Notes: generated by a model not told the origin, from the sequence alone. A stretch of DNA of 64,000 bases from Bradyrhizobium nivariense (GCF_029846715.1 NZ_JARVWW010000016.1:1-64000), one strand, 5' to 3'; shown: positions 8,373-17,288, counted from the stretch's first letter. Made by a program: numbers and translations.

Positions 8373-9623
8373 ATGCTGCGGCTGCAATCGGTACTCGGCA
8401 TTTTCGCATTGCTGCTGCTCGCCTTCGCACTGGCGGAGAATCGGCGCGCCGTCTCATTGCGGCAGGCTGCGATCGGCCTCGTCGCGACTTTTGTCACCGC
8501 CATCGTGCTCTTGAAAGTGCCGATCGTCGCGCGCGCTTTCGGCGCCATCAACGACGCGGTCGGCGCGATCTCGGCGGCCTCGCGCGCCGGCTCCTCCTTC
8601 GTGTTCGGCTATATCGGCGGCGGCACCCTGCCCTTCGATCTGAAAGTGCCGGGCGCCGATTTCATCCTGGCGTTCCAGGCGCTGCCGATCGTGCTGGTCA
8701 TGAGCGTGCTGACCACGCTGCTGTTCTACTGGCGCGTGCTGCCGCCGGTCGTGCGCGGCATGGCCTGGCTGCTGGAGCGGACGCTCGGCGTCGGTGGCGC
8801 GGTCGGGCTCTCGACCGCCGCCAACATCTTCCTCGGCATGGTCGAGGCGCCGCTGTTCGTGCGGCCGTATCTCAACCAGATGACCCGCAGCGAATTGTTT
8901 CTGGTGATGACCGGCGGCATGGCCGGCATCGCCGGCACGGTACTTGTGCTCTACGCGACGCTCCTTGCTCCGCTCATTCCTGACGCCGCCGCGCATTTCG
9001 TCATTGCCTCGGTGCTGGGCGCGCCGGCGGCGATCCTCGTCAGCCTGATCATGGTGCCGGAGACCTCAGACAAGCGCACTGGCGGTGCGCTTGAGGATCC
9101 CGAGATGGAGGTCTCCAGCACGATGGACGCGATCGTGAAAGGCACCGGCGCAGGGATCGAGCTGCTGATCAACATCGTCGCGATGCTGCTGGTGCTGGTG
9201 GCGCTGGTCTATCTCGTCAACGCCATCCTCGGCCTGCTCCCGAACATCGGCGGCGCCGCGATCTCGTTGCAGCGTCTGCTGGGACTGGTGATGGCGCCGG
9301 TGTGCTGGCTGATGGGGCTGCCATGGGATCAGGCGGTGACGGCCGGCAGCCTGATGGGCACGAAAACCGTGCTCAACGAGTTGATCGCCTATGTCGACTT
9401 CTCAAAGCTGCCGGGCGACGTGCTCGATCCGCGCTCGCGCCTGATCATGCTCTATGCGATGTGCGGGTTCGCCAATTTCGCCAGCCTCGGCATCATGATC
9501 GGCGGCCTCGGGGTGATGGCGCCGGAACGGCGCGAGGAGATCAACGCGCTCGGGCTGAAGTCGATCGTGTCGGGGACGCTGACGACGTGTTTGATGGGGG
9601 CGATCGTCGGGGTGTTGAGCTAG
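8373..9623 (+). CDS. nupC: concentrative nucleoside transporter
   Basis: A 416-residue inner-membrane protein of the CNT family, which imports nucleosides with H+ or Na+. The family order is present: an N-terminal helix bundle, VFGYIGGGTLPF near residues 74-85 (Nucleos_tra2_N gate region), GMVEAPLFVRPYL near 150, and GTKTVLNELIAY and CGFANFASLGIMIGGL in the C-terminal half, which line the nucleoside and ion sites. A GGGGAC stretch lies just upstream of the ATG. Its last 30 codons recur, diverged, at 14114-14213, and its last seven codons at 10987-11010, marking it as the left boundary of an accessory patch. Confidence 0.93.
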   Translation: MLRLQSVLGIFALLLLAFALAENRRAVSLRQAAIGLVATFVTAIVLLKVPIVARAFGAINDAVGAISAASRAGSSFVFGYIGGGTLPFDLKVPGADFILAFQALPIVLVMSVLTTLLFYWRVLPPVVRGMAWLLERTLGVGGAVGLSTAANIFLGMVEAPLFVRPYLNQMTRSELFLVMTGGMAGIAGTVLVLYATLLAPLIPDAAAHFVIASVLGAPAAILVSLIMVPETSDKRTGGALEDPEMEVSSTMDAIVKGTGAGIELLINIVAMLLVLVALVYLVNAILGLLPNIGGAAISLQRLLGLVMAPVCWLMGLPWDQAVTAGSLMGTKTVLNELIAYVDFSKLPGDVLDPRSRLIMLYAMCGFANFASLGIMIGGLGVMAPERREEINALGLKSIVSGTLTTCLMGAIVGVLS

Positions 9624-9636
9624 CTCTATCCGCCGG

Positions 9637-10845
9637 TCACTCCGGTCGACCGCACAACTTCTGCTTCTGCAATATGCGACGCACCTCAGCCATTTTGGCA
9701 CGGCACGGCTCGACCGCCATGGCCTTCGCCTCGCTGTTTCGTCCCTGCGCCCACAGCAACACCGCCATCAAGCCCTGCGCCCCGGTGCGCGCCGTCCCAC
9801 CCGCCACATCCGAAGCGGCGAGCGACATGGCGGTTCGCGCTTCCGCCTCGGCGGCATTGAGGCTCGCTTTTTCCAGGAAGAAGATCGCACGGAACAGATG
9901 AGCCCGCGGGTCTTTCGGAAAGCGGGTGACGAGATCGAGAGACCGGCTGGCCATCTCTTCAGCATTCGCCGGCGCTTCCGACGCGCGGATATACTGCACG
10001 GCATCCGCCATGTAGGATGAATAATGAGCGACGGCGAAGCCGGCGCAGATCAGAGATCCGACCAATCCTGCGAGCAACACCGTGCCGGCGCTCCGCGGCA
10101 GGCTGTCATATGACCAGAAGGCGAGCCACGGCATGATGGCAAGCGCGCCGCCGGCCAGCGCACCACCTGCATGGGCAAAATAGTTGACATTGCCGGAGGC
10201 TCCGAAGGCCAGCGGCAGCAGTGCGGGAACACCGAAGAAGAGCGACGTCTTCAGTCTCGACATTGTTTGATCGGCGTCCGCTTCGGGATCGAAGCTCGCG
10301 ACGAACAGCGCGGCGATGAGCCCGGTAATGGCGCCGGACGCGCCGACGCTCACCGTGCCGGGGTCATTGCCCAGGAGTGAGCCGGCCTCTCCGGCCACTG
10401 CACTGGCGACAAAGATCAGAGAAAACCAGCCACGACCAATCAGACTCTCCAGCCTGACGCCGACGATGAGCAGCGCAACGCAGTTGCCTATGAGATGCCA
10501 CTGGCTACCATGCAGAAGCGGTGCAAGGCCGATCCGCCACCACTCACTCCTTCCAACGACCAGATCGTAGCCGGACGCGCCCTGAGCGATCAGCGAACGG
10601 ACATCAAGTGAGCCGTCCCGCGCAATGTCGATGGCCAGACTGCGTTGCAGAGCGTAGATCAAGAGCAAGCCGAAAATCAGGCCAATGGTGAGGAATGGGA
10701 TATCGGCCAGAAGCTTGTTGTCGCCAAAAAGCGTGCCCTCGCTGGACAAGGGCCGAGGTGCGATCGGCGCGGCGACGGGTGGTTGAAGCGATGCTCTCGG
10801 GGCTGGCGCCACGACGCCGCGTCGGCCAAAAGTGTTGGTCGCCAT
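9637..10845 (-). CDS. rhomboid family intramembrane serine protease with C-terminal extension
   Basis: A 402-residue membrane protease. The first 45 residues are Pro/Ala-rich and cytoplasmic; six or more helices follow. The catalytic Ser170 is in GASGAITG, the partner His225 in NYFAHAGG, and HLIGN at 117-121 is the conserved HxxxN of helix 2. After the rhomboid core, a roughly 120-residue helical tail (from about 285) resembles a TPR-like region. The ATG at 10845 was chosen because upstream codons run through non-coding sequence. The gene ends 13 bases from the nupC stop, convergent with it. Rhomboids cleave helices within membranes; the substrate is unknown. Confidence 0.88.
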   Translation of the reverse strand: MATNTFGRRGVVAPAPRASLQPPVAAPIAPRPLSSEGTLFGDNKLLADIPFLTIGLIFGLLLIYALQRSLAIDIARDGSLDVRSLIAQGASGYDLVVGRSEWWRIGLAPLLHGSQWHLIGNCVALLIVGVRLESLIGRGWFSLIFVASAVAGEAGSLLGNDPGTVSVGASGAITGLIAALFVASFDPEADADQTMSRLKTSLFFGVPALLPLAFGASGNVNYFAHAGGALAGGALAIMPWLAFWSYDSLPRSAGTVLLAGLVGSLICAGFAVAHYSSYMADAVQYIRASEAPANAEEMASRSLDLVTRFPKDPRAHLFRAIFFLEKASLNAAEAEARTAMSLAASDVAGGTARTGAQGLMAVLLWAQGRNSEAKAMAVEPCRAKMAEVRRILQKQKLCGRPE

Positions 10846-10986
10846 GAAAACATTTCCCGCATTTTCACAGCCTTGAGTTGACGCGAGAGGTATTTTCGAC
10901 TGGTTACCGCCCGCCCTGCGGGACGGCTGAAACCATCCGATTGGTAACTGCCCGGTTTCACGGATCGGGCGCCTTCTAACGATCCG

Positions 10987-11010
10987 CTGATCGTGGGAGT
11001 GCTGAGCTAA
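10987..11010 (+). pseudogene. remnant of a nupC 3' end (short)
   Basis: The eight codons here read L-I-V-G-V-L-S-stop, against A-I-V-G-V-L-S-stop at the end of nupC (9600-9623). Over the 21 bases starting GATCGT, 18 agree with nupC and the three differences are all synonymous, which suggests descent from a related nupC rather than chance. It lies 8 bases from the stop of the threonine aldolase gene. The match is short, so this call is tentative. Confidence 0.45.
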
Positions 11011-11017
11011 GCGCTCT

Positions 11018-12088
11018 CTAAGCCAAAGCTCCAGCCACGGCACGAAATACCATGACCGCGCGATCAACATCCGCATCATCGATATGGCGATGGGTCACGC
11101 AGCGCAATCGATGCCTGCCCCAGGGCCTCGCCCTCAGGCCCTCCCTCTCCAGAGCCCCCGACCACACGGCGCTGTCGCGCCCGGAGAGAGAGACATCAAC
11201 CTGCACGATATTCGTCTGCGGGATTGTCGCGCTGATCTTTGGATGCATCCCGTTCAACGCATCACTCAGGGCTCGCGCACGTCGGTGATCCTCCGCCAAA
11301 CGCGTCCCCATGACCTGAACCGCCTCCAGGCCGGCCGCGGCCAGGACGCCGATCTGGCGCTGCGTGCCTCCCAGCATGCGGCGAAACCTGCGGCTGCTGT
11401 CGATCACCGCGCGCGGCCCGGCGAGCACGGCACCGGCGGGTGCGCTCAGGCCCTTCGACAGACACAGAGAAACCGTGTCGCAATGTCTCGCAACCTCGGC
11501 CGGCGCCGTTTCAAGGGCGACGGCGGCGTTGAACAGCCGCGCGCCGTCGAGATGCACCGGGACACCGCGGGCCGAGGCCATGGCGTGCACGGCCTGCATA
11601 TGATCCAGCGGCAATACGGCGCCGCTCGCGTTGTTGTGCGAGGTTTCCATTGCGACGAGAGCGGTCCCGAGCTTGAGCCCTTCGCCCTGCAGGGCGTCCT
11701 CCAGCAAATTCAGGTCCATTGCGCCGGCGGTGCCGGCAATTGCGAGGTAGAACTGCCCCGTAAACGTCGCCGCCCCTCGTTCCGAGGTGTACATATGGGC
11801 ATTCGATTCCAGCACGATCTGTTCGCTGCGCTGCGACTGCGCCAGCGTCGCCAGCAGATTAGCCATGGTGCAGCTCGGCACAAACAGGCCGGCGTCCTTG
11901 CCCAACGCCGCAGCTGCGACGGCCTCCAGCTCCTGCACCGTCGGGTCACCGTCGAGCCCGTCATCGCCGAGCGGCGCAGAGGCCATGCGGGCATACATCG
12001 CCTCGGTCGGCTTGGTGACAGTATCGCTGCGCAGGTCGATGGGTGGCAACCCGGCGCCCGCCGGACTCGTGTCGTGTTGATGTGCCAT
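11018..12088 (-). CDS. low-specificity L-threonine aldolase
   Basis: A 356-residue PLP enzyme that cleaves L-threonine or related beta-hydroxy amino acids to glycine and an aldehyde. DLRSDTVTKPT at residues 18-28 is the N-terminal family motif, HLDGARLFNA at 179-188 holds the Asp that contacts the PLP nitrogen, and Lys212 in LSKGLSAP is the Schiff-base lysine. Length is normal. It lies 27 bases downstream of the solute-binding protein gene on the same strand, suggesting one transcript in which an amino acid-like compound is bound outside and cleaved inside. This link is inference. Confidence 0.88.
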   Translation of the reverse strand: MAHQHDTSPAGAGLPPIDLRSDTVTKPTEAMYARMASAPLGDDGLDGDPTVQELEAVAAAALGKDAGLFVPSCTMANLLATLAQSQRSEQIVLESNAHMYTSERGAATFTGQFYLAIAGTAGAMDLNLLEDALQGEGLKLGTALVAMETSHNNASGAVLPLDHMQAVHAMASARGVPVHLDGARLFNAAVALETAPAEVARHCDTVSLCLSKGLSAPAGAVLAGPRAVIDSSRRFRRMLGGTQRQIGVLAAAGLEAVQVMGTRLAEDHRRARALSDALNGMHPKISATIPQTNIVQVDVSLSGRDSAVWSGALEREGLRARPWGRHRLRCVTHRHIDDADVDRAVMVFRAVAGALA

Positions 12089-12115
12089 TGCGAGACCTCT
12101 AGAGCGCTTGTCGCG

Positions 12116-13036
12116 TCATTCGTAGACTGCCGGGTCGCCGGAATCGGTCGGGTTGGCCAGCGCCCGCTTGAGGGCGGCGCTCATCGGAAATTTCAGGTTG
12201 AGGCCATGCGGTGGGATTGGTGAATTGAAATATTTGTCGTAGAGCGCCGCAATCTGCCCGCTCTTCATCAGGTCGATCACGGCATCGTCGACCATCTTCT
12301 TGAAAGAAGGATCATCCTTGGGTTGGACGATGCCATAGGGCGCCGTCTCGAGACTCTTGCTACCGATCAGGAATGCATCCGGCGTTCTGGACGAGGCGAC
12401 CGTGGCAAAGGCGAGACCGTCATCGTTGGCGGTGCCGGCCACCCGGCCCGTCGACACCAACAAGAAGGTCTCGGCGGTGTCCTTGGCCGGCACCACCGTG
12501 ATGCCGAGATTGTCCTTGGCGTTGATCAGCGTAATCACCTTGAAAGTCTGGCCGCCGGCTTGGGCGGCGATGGCCTTGCCGCGAAAGGAAGCCGGGTCGT
12601 TGACATCGACCCCGCCATCCTTGCGCGCGACGAGGACGACCTGCGCAACGAAGGTGGTGGGAGCAAAGGCAACGAGTTTATGCCGCTCGACATTATTGGT
12701 CGTGTTGCCGCATTCGAGATCGATCGTACCGTTGGCGAGCAGCTGAATACGTGTCGCCGAAGTTATGGGGTTATAGCGAATCTCGAGCTTGGGGAGCTTG
12801 AGGGCCGTCTTGATCGCCTGCACCACCTGTTCACAGATTTCCACGGTGTAACCGACCGGCTTCTGGTTACCGTCGAGATAGGCGAAGGGCACCGAGGTCT
12901 CGGGGTACCCCAATGTGATCGAGCCGGTCTCACGGATCTTGTCCAGCCTGCTCGCACCTTGGGCCATGGCCTCGCTGGAAAGAAGAACTACAGCGACGGT
13001 CGCCGTGGCGAGTGCCTTGATCGTTGTCGCTTTCAT
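12116..13036 (-). CDS. ABC transporter solute-binding protein, amino acid type (orphan)
   Basis: A 306-residue periplasmic protein of the SBP_bac_3/GltI type. A Sec signal peptide covers residues 1 to about 25 (hydrophobic ATATVAVVLLSS, cleavage after AMA). The mature part has GSITLGYPETSVPFAYLD, IDLECGNTTNNVERH and DGLAFATVASSRTPDAF segments typical of glutamate/aspartate binders. No permease or ATPase gene is next to it, so it must borrow a transporter or act in sensing. The ATG at 13036 starts the signal peptide; upstream codons are not conserved in character. It is divergent from a LysR gene, its probable regulator. Confidence 0.85.
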   Translation of the reverse strand: MKATTIKALATATVAVVLLSSEAMAQGASRLDKIRETGSITLGYPETSVPFAYLDGNQKPVGYTVEICEQVVQAIKTALKLPKLEIRYNPITSATRIQLLANGTIDLECGNTTNNVERHKLVAFAPTTFVAQVVLVARKDGGVDVNDPASFRGKAIAAQAGGQTFKVITLINAKDNLGITVVPAKDTAETFLLVSTGRVAGTANDDGLAFATVASSRTPDAFLIGSKSLETAPYGIVQPKDDPSFKKMVDDAVIDLMKSGQIAALYDKYFNSPIPPHGLNLKFPMSAALKRALANPTDSGDPAVYE

Positions 13037-13152
13037 GTCGTCCCCTTTTTTTCGCGAATGTCCGTGACGCCGTCCACGGTGGGTGAGCAACGACAGGGCC
13101 GCTCCGTGCGAACGGCTTCATGCTCTAGACTATCGTCCAAAAGCTCGATCTG

Positions 13153-13170
13153 ATGAAATTCCAGTTTCAT
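13153..13170. promoter_or_regulatory. candidate LysR operator between binding protein and lysR
   Basis: ATGAAA-N6-TTTCAT is a perfect 6+6 inverted repeat, 22 bases before the lysR ATG at 13192, within the 155-base divergent region. LysR proteins bind such interrupted dyads. The placement fits autoregulation and control of the divergent gene. Confidence 0.35.
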
Positions 13171-13191
13171 ACTCTCCTATACGGATTTGAT

Positions 13192-14112
13192 ATGGCAACC
13201 AGACGCATGGGCCTGAAGCATGTGGAGGCTTTTCGGGCGGTCTTCGTGACGGGATCGATGACGCAGGCGGCTCAGCGCATGCATACCTCGCAGCCCCAGA
13301 TCAGCCGCCTGATCGGACAGCTGGAAGCGATCACACAATTCCCGCTGTTCGATCGCAGTGGCGGCCGCCTCCGCCCGACGGTGGACGGATCGCGCTTTTT
13401 CCAGGAGGTCGAGAAGACTTTCATCGGCTTGGCGGGACTGGAGGCCAGCGCAGCCAGCATCCGCTCGTTCGGTATGGGTCGGTTAAGCGTTGCGGCGATG
13501 CCGCGCCTGGCCGGCGGCCTGCTGACACGCATCGCGGCACGCTTCAAGGTGGACTATCCACACGTGATGATCTCGATCCGATCCGGCACGGCGAGCGCCG
13601 TGCACGACTGGGTCAGTTCCGGGCTTTGCGACACCGGATTGGCAATGCTCTACGGCGAGGTTGCGGGGGTGCATGTCGAGCCGGTGCTCAAGACCCGTTG
13701 CGTCGCGATCATGCCGAAGGCGCATCGTCTTGCGCAGAAGAAGACGCTGCGCCCTGCCGATTTCGCCGACGAGGCCTTCATCTCCTTCGCCACGGGGAGT
13801 CCACTCTACGATCGCATCGATACGATCTTCGCGCAGGCGGGCGTCACGCGCCGCATTGTTGCGGAGACCGATCTGGGCGCATCGGTCTGTGCCTTGGTCG
13901 CGGCGGGCCTCGGCATCAGCATTATCAACCCGATTGCCGCGCATGACGAAAGCTCTGGCGCGGCTCTGATCACGCGCCCCTTCAACCCGGCTGTCCCCGT
14001 TACGATCGCACTGCTCTATCCACCTTATGCCGCGCGCGGCCGGTTGATCGATGCCTTCAGCGAATATGCTCGCAAGGTCATGAGCGCGGAATTGGGCTAT
14101 CTCGAGCGGTAG
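13192..14112 (+). CDS. LysR family transcriptional regulator
   Basis: A 306-residue LysR protein. The helix-turn-helix lies in the first 65 residues (LKHVEAFRAVFVTGSMTQAAQRM, shown here as its parts LKHVEAFRAVF and GSMTQAAQRMHTSQPQIS), followed by a linker helix and a two-lobe effector domain ending near residue 300. The frame is open upstream to 13153, but that extension lacks family sequence and overlaps a dyad, so the ATG at 13192 is preferred. It is divergent from the binding protein/aldolase pair and probably controls it in response to their substrate. Its stop codon abuts the nupC remnant at 14114. Confidence 0.88.
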   Translation: MATRRMGLKHVEAFRAVFVTGSMTQAAQRMHTSQPQISRLIGQLEAITQFPLFDRSGGRLRPTVDGSRFFQEVEKTFIGLAGLEASAASIRSFGMGRLSVAAMPRLAGGLLTRIAARFKVDYPHVMISIRSGTASAVHDWVSSGLCDTGLAMLYGEVAGVHVEPVLKTRCVAIMPKAHRLAQKKTLRPADFADEAFISFATGSPLYDRIDTIFAQAGVTRRIVAETDLGASVCALVAAGLGISIINPIAAHDESSGAALITRPFNPAVPVTIALLYPPYAARGRLIDAFSEYARKVMSAELGYLER

Positions 14113-14113
14113 T

Positions 14114-14213
14114 GGGCCGATCCGCCGCGAGGAAATCAACGCGCCCGGGCCGAAGTCGATCGTGTCGGGGACGCTGACGACGTGTTTGATGGGAGCGGTG
14201 GTGGGGTGTTGAC
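14114..14213 (+). pseudogene. remnant of a nupC 3' end (about 100 bases)
   Basis: From 14126 the frame reads R-E-E-I-N-A-P-G-P-K-S-I-V-S-G-T-L-T-T-C then L-M-G-A-V-V-G, matching the last 28 codons of nupC (9531-9620) with few changes; bases 14136-14195 align without gaps to 9541-9600 with only a handful of differences. One base is missing near 14205, so the terminal VLS is lost. There is no start or upstream transporter sequence, so it is a dead fragment. It lies in direct orientation to nupC and immediately follows the LysR stop. Confidence 0.9.
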
Positions 14214-14320
14214 GTGAGGCTTGCGTGAGGCTGGCGCCCTCGTCGCCCGGATGAACCGCAGCGCAATCCGGACAATCCTTCCATGTTAATCTCGCCCGGA
14301 GATTCGGGTGGAATTGATTC

Positions 14321-16447
14321 ATGAGCGACAGCGTCGGCCAGCGTGCATTTCAAAATGCCCGGCTTCAGAAACGGCAAAAAGCCGAGGTGGGGCCGTTGCT
14401 CGCGCGCGCCCTCCAACTGCACAAGGCAGGACTTCTCCGCGAGGCAAAGGCGGCCTATCGCGAACTCCTGGAGCTCGCGCCCAACCAATTCATCGCGCTT
14501 CATTTGCTGGGCGCTTTGGAGTCTGACGCCAAAAACTATCAGCAAGCCCAAGTTCTGCTGAGCCGAGCGGTTGCCGTGGATCCGCGATCTGCCGAAGCTC
14601 ATATGAGCCTGGGCGTCGCACTGAACGGGCTAGAACGTCACAATGAGGCCCGCGAGAGCTATCGAAAGGCCCTCGCCTTGCGCCCCAACTACGCCTTGGC
14701 CCTGTCCAATCTCGGTAACGCGAGCGCGGCCCTTGAACTTTACCAAGAAGCGCTCGAGAGCTACGACAAGGCGCTCGCAATCGACGGAAAACTTTCCGAA
14801 GCCCATAACGGCCGGGGTTGGGCGCTCTGCCGTCTGCGCGCCTATGACGAGGCTATCGCAAGCCTAAACCGCGCGCTATCGATCAAGCCTGACTATGCCT
14901 CGGCACTGTCGACCCGCGCCGTTGCATTGCGGGAACTTCAGCGATTTGACGAAGCCATGGCGGATTGCAATCGGGCAATCGCGCTGGCACCCGACGACGC
15001 GAATGGGTGGCTCTGGCGGGCCAGCATCTTGCTCCTGACCCGGCGAGTTGCCGAAGCATTGTCCGATTGCGAGAAGGCTCTCGCGACCGATCCCGGCTTC
15101 TCTCATGCCCACAGCCTGCTCGGCCAATGTCTCGCGGCACTTGGCCGGGTCGACGAAGCCCTCGCCAGTTTCGACAGAGCTCTCGACATCCAGCCTGACC
15201 AGAGCACGATCTCCAGCAAGATATTCACCCTCGATTTTATGGCGGACGCCAGCGTTGCGCAGCATCAGCAAGCGCGGCATGTATGGTGGGAGCAGATCGG
15301 TGCGAAGATCGCTTCAGCAGCGGCGGGACCGCATGATAACAGCCGCGATCCGGATCGCCGTCTGGTGCTGGGTTATGTCTCGTCGGATTTTCACACACAT
15401 TCGGCGGCGTTCATTTTCAAGCCGGTCCTGCAGCACCATGATCGGGCACAGTTCGAGATCGTGTGCTACTCTTGTTCGTCGAAAACGGATGCGACGACCA
15501 GCGAATTTCAAGGGATGGCCGATCGCTGGCGCGACGCCTCGCAATGGTCCGACGATCGCCTCGCCGCACAGATCCGCGCCGATGGCGTCGATATCCTGAT
15601 CGATCTGTCCGGCCATACCAGCGGAAACCGCCTCGGCGTGTTTGCGCGCAAGCCGGCACCGGTCCAGGTGCACGGCTGGGGCCACGGTACCGGCACCGGG
15701 CTGCCAACGATCGATTATCTGTTCTCGGACCCGGTCGCGATTCCTGTCGCGGTTCGGCATCTGTTTGCGGAGACCATCGTCGACCTGCCGTGCTTTGTGA
15801 CGTTAGCGCCGCTGCCGGCCGGGATTGCGCGGGCGCCAACGCCGGCGATTGCGAACGGCTTCATCACATTCGGTGTCTTCAACCGTATCAGCAAGATTTC
15901 GAACGAGGCGGTGGAGGTCTGGTCCAGGATTCTCGAGCGGGTGCCGGGTTCGCGACTGCTGATCAAGGATACTGCGCTGGACGCTCAGCTGGTCCGCGAC
16001 AATCTGCTGGCGCGGTTTGCAGCTTGCCGGTTGCCGGCCGAACGCGTCGATCTGCTCGGGGCCACCTCGCGCGGCGAACATCTGGCATCGTTCAATCGCG
16101 TCGATATTGGCCTCGACCCGTTCCCGCAGAATGGCGGCGTCAGCACATGGGAAGCCTTGCAGATGGGCGTGCCGGTGGTCGCGAAGCTCGGTAACAGCCT
16201 GCCTAGCCGTGCTGCCGGCTCCATCCTCACCGCGCTTGGCCTGCCGGACTGGGTCGCCGACAGCGATGACGCGTATGTCGAAATCGCAGCGAGCCGTGGG
16301 ACGCAGATCGGCGATCTCGCGACGTTGCGCCGCGAACTGCCCGAACAGATCAGGGCTGCGGCCGCCGGCAACCCCGTCTCATACGTGCAAGCGGTGGACG
16401 GCGCCTATCGCGCGATGTGGAAGCGCTACTGCGACAGCTGCGCCTGA
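14321..16447 (+). CDS. TPR protein with SPINDLY/O-GlcNAc transferase-like domain
   Basis: A 708-residue protein. Residues 25-330 are about eight to nine tetratricopeptide repeats (for example YQQAQVLLSRAVAVDPRSAE and YDEAIASLNRALSIKPDYAS). From about 345 (RRLVLGYVSSDFHTHSAAF) to 705 lies a Glyco_transf_41 domain, with the donor-binding region GGVSTWEALQMGVPVV near 605-620. This architecture equals eukaryotic OGT and SPINDLY and bacterial homologues thought to glycosylate proteins. The acceptor is unknown. Codon use is slightly less GC-biased than in the housekeeping genes, and the gene lies directly right of the accessory patch. Confidence 0.9.
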   Translation: MSDSVGQRAFQNARLQKRQKAEVGPLLARALQLHKAGLLREAKAAYRELLELAPNQFIALHLLGALESDAKNYQQAQVLLSRAVAVDPRSAEAHMSLGVALNGLERHNEARESYRKALALRPNYALALSNLGNASAALELYQEALESYDKALAIDGKLSEAHNGRGWALCRLRAYDEAIASLNRALSIKPDYASALSTRAVALRELQRFDEAMADCNRAIALAPDDANGWLWRASILLLTRRVAEALSDCEKALATDPGFSHAHSLLGQCLAALGRVDEALASFDRALDIQPDQSTISSKIFTLDFMADASVAQHQQARHVWWEQIGAKIASAAAGPHDNSRDPDRRLVLGYVSSDFHTHSAAFIFKPVLQHHDRAQFEIVCYSCSSKTDATTSEFQGMADRWRDASQWSDDRLAAQIRADGVDILIDLSGHTSGNRLGVFARKPAPVQVHGWGHGTGTGLPTIDYLFSDPVAIPVAVRHLFAETIVDLPCFVTLAPLPAGIARAPTPAIANGFITFGVFNRISKISNEAVEVWSRILERVPGSRLLIKDTALDAQLVRDNLLARFAACRLPAERVDLLGATSRGEHLASFNRVDIGLDPFPQNGGVSTWEALQMGVPVVAKLGNSLPSRAAGSILTALGLPDWVADSDDAYVEIAASRGTQIGDLATLRRELPEQIRAAAAGNPVSYVQAVDGAYRAMWKRYCDSCA

Positions 16448-16516
16448 TCTCTGTCTCAATGAGCCGACCTCTTGAAGCTGCGAGGCGATCGAAGGCCGCG
16501 CGTGAGAAGCGCTCTC

Positions 16517-16551
16517 GATTGCTTCGTCGCAAGAGCTCCTTCGCAATGACG
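16517..16551. repeat. decayed copy of the CGTCATTGCGAGCGAAGC repeat
   Basis: GATTGCTTCGTCGC and TCGCAATGACG are one arm of the repeat seen at 6872-6957. The other arm is not recognisable. It lies between the convergent SPINDLY-type and cupin genes. Confidence 0.45.
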
Positions 16552-16561
16552 ACGAAAGAGC

Positions 16562-17104
16562 CTACGCCTTCAACTCCACCGTCTTGAACTCCGCCGGCAG
16601 GATCACCTCCAGCAGCTCGACGTCGTCCGAGTAATCCAAAATCATGTGCTTGATCTTCGGCGGCTGGGTCCAGGCGCTGCCCTCTTTCATCAGCGTCTCA
16701 CCCTCGCCGTCCATGTAGGTCTTCACCCAGCCCTTGAGCACGTAGACCATCTGGAATTCGACGTCGTGGAAGTGCAGCTTCGACACCTCGTCCGGATTGC
16801 AGGGGCCTTGCAGGCGGATCACATGCGCCTGCGCGAGGCCGTGGCTTGCAGCGGCGATGCCGAGGTCGCGGTATTTTGCGTAGGCGCGCAGGCCGTCGGC
16901 TTTGAAATCCTCTTCGCGATGATGACTGATGGCGATGCGCTGCTTGGGACGCGCGGGCTTTTTCGGAGTGACAGTGCGCGCCTTCGCTCTCACCGCCTTG
17001 GCTTTCACCGCCTTGCGCGCCGATAATCGGGGCGCGGCCTTGGCTCCGCTCCGCTTCTTCACCGCGGCTTGCGATGCGGTGCGCGATTTTGCCTTCTTGG
17101 CCAT
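16562..17104 (-). CDS. cupin domain protein with Lys/Ala-rich N-terminal tail
   Basis: A 180-residue protein in two parts. Residues 1-55 are almost only Lys, Ala, Arg, Pro and Ser (MAKKAKSRTASQAAVKKRSG and onward), resembling histone H1-like C-terminal tails. Residues 60-178 form a single cupin barrel with HVIRLQG, KLHFHDVEFQMVYVLKGWVK (two His and Glu of motif 1 within it) and SAWTQPPKIKHMI as motif 2. The basic tail could bind nucleic acid or a membrane surface; the cupin could bind a metal and a small ligand. No function is assigned. A repeat lies upstream. Confidence 0.75.
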   Translation of the reverse strand: MAKKAKSRTASQAAVKKRSGAKAAPRLSARKAVKAKAVRAKARTVTPKKPARPKQRIAISHHREEDFKADGLRAYAKYRDLGIAAASHGLAQAHVIRLQGPCNPDEVSKLHFHDVEFQMVYVLKGWVKTYMDGEGETLMKEGSAWTQPPKIKHMILDYSDDVELLEVILPAEFKTVELKA

Positions 17105-17159
17105 GGGCTGGCCTCCCTGTTGTTGTTATGGGGAGAGGCTAGCACAGAATGCGAAATCG

Positions 17160-17271
17160 TAGGGTGGGTTGGCCCCGCGGCTGCGCGAAGCGCAGTCCGC
17201 TTGGCGTAACCCACCCCTTCGCTTCGCAATCGTTGATGCATGGAGGATTACGCTGACGCTAACCCACCCTG
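17160..17271. repeat. palindromic repeat, GGGTGGGTT/AACCCACCC family
   Basis: AGGGTGGGTTGG at the left faces two copies of TAACCCACCC to the right, with CGCGAAGCGCAGTCCGCTTGGCG between. A smaller copy (GTGGGTTGGCG ... AACCCACC) is at 43470-43499. Confidence 0.65.
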
Positions 17272-17288
17272 CAGCACCGCACTTGCCT

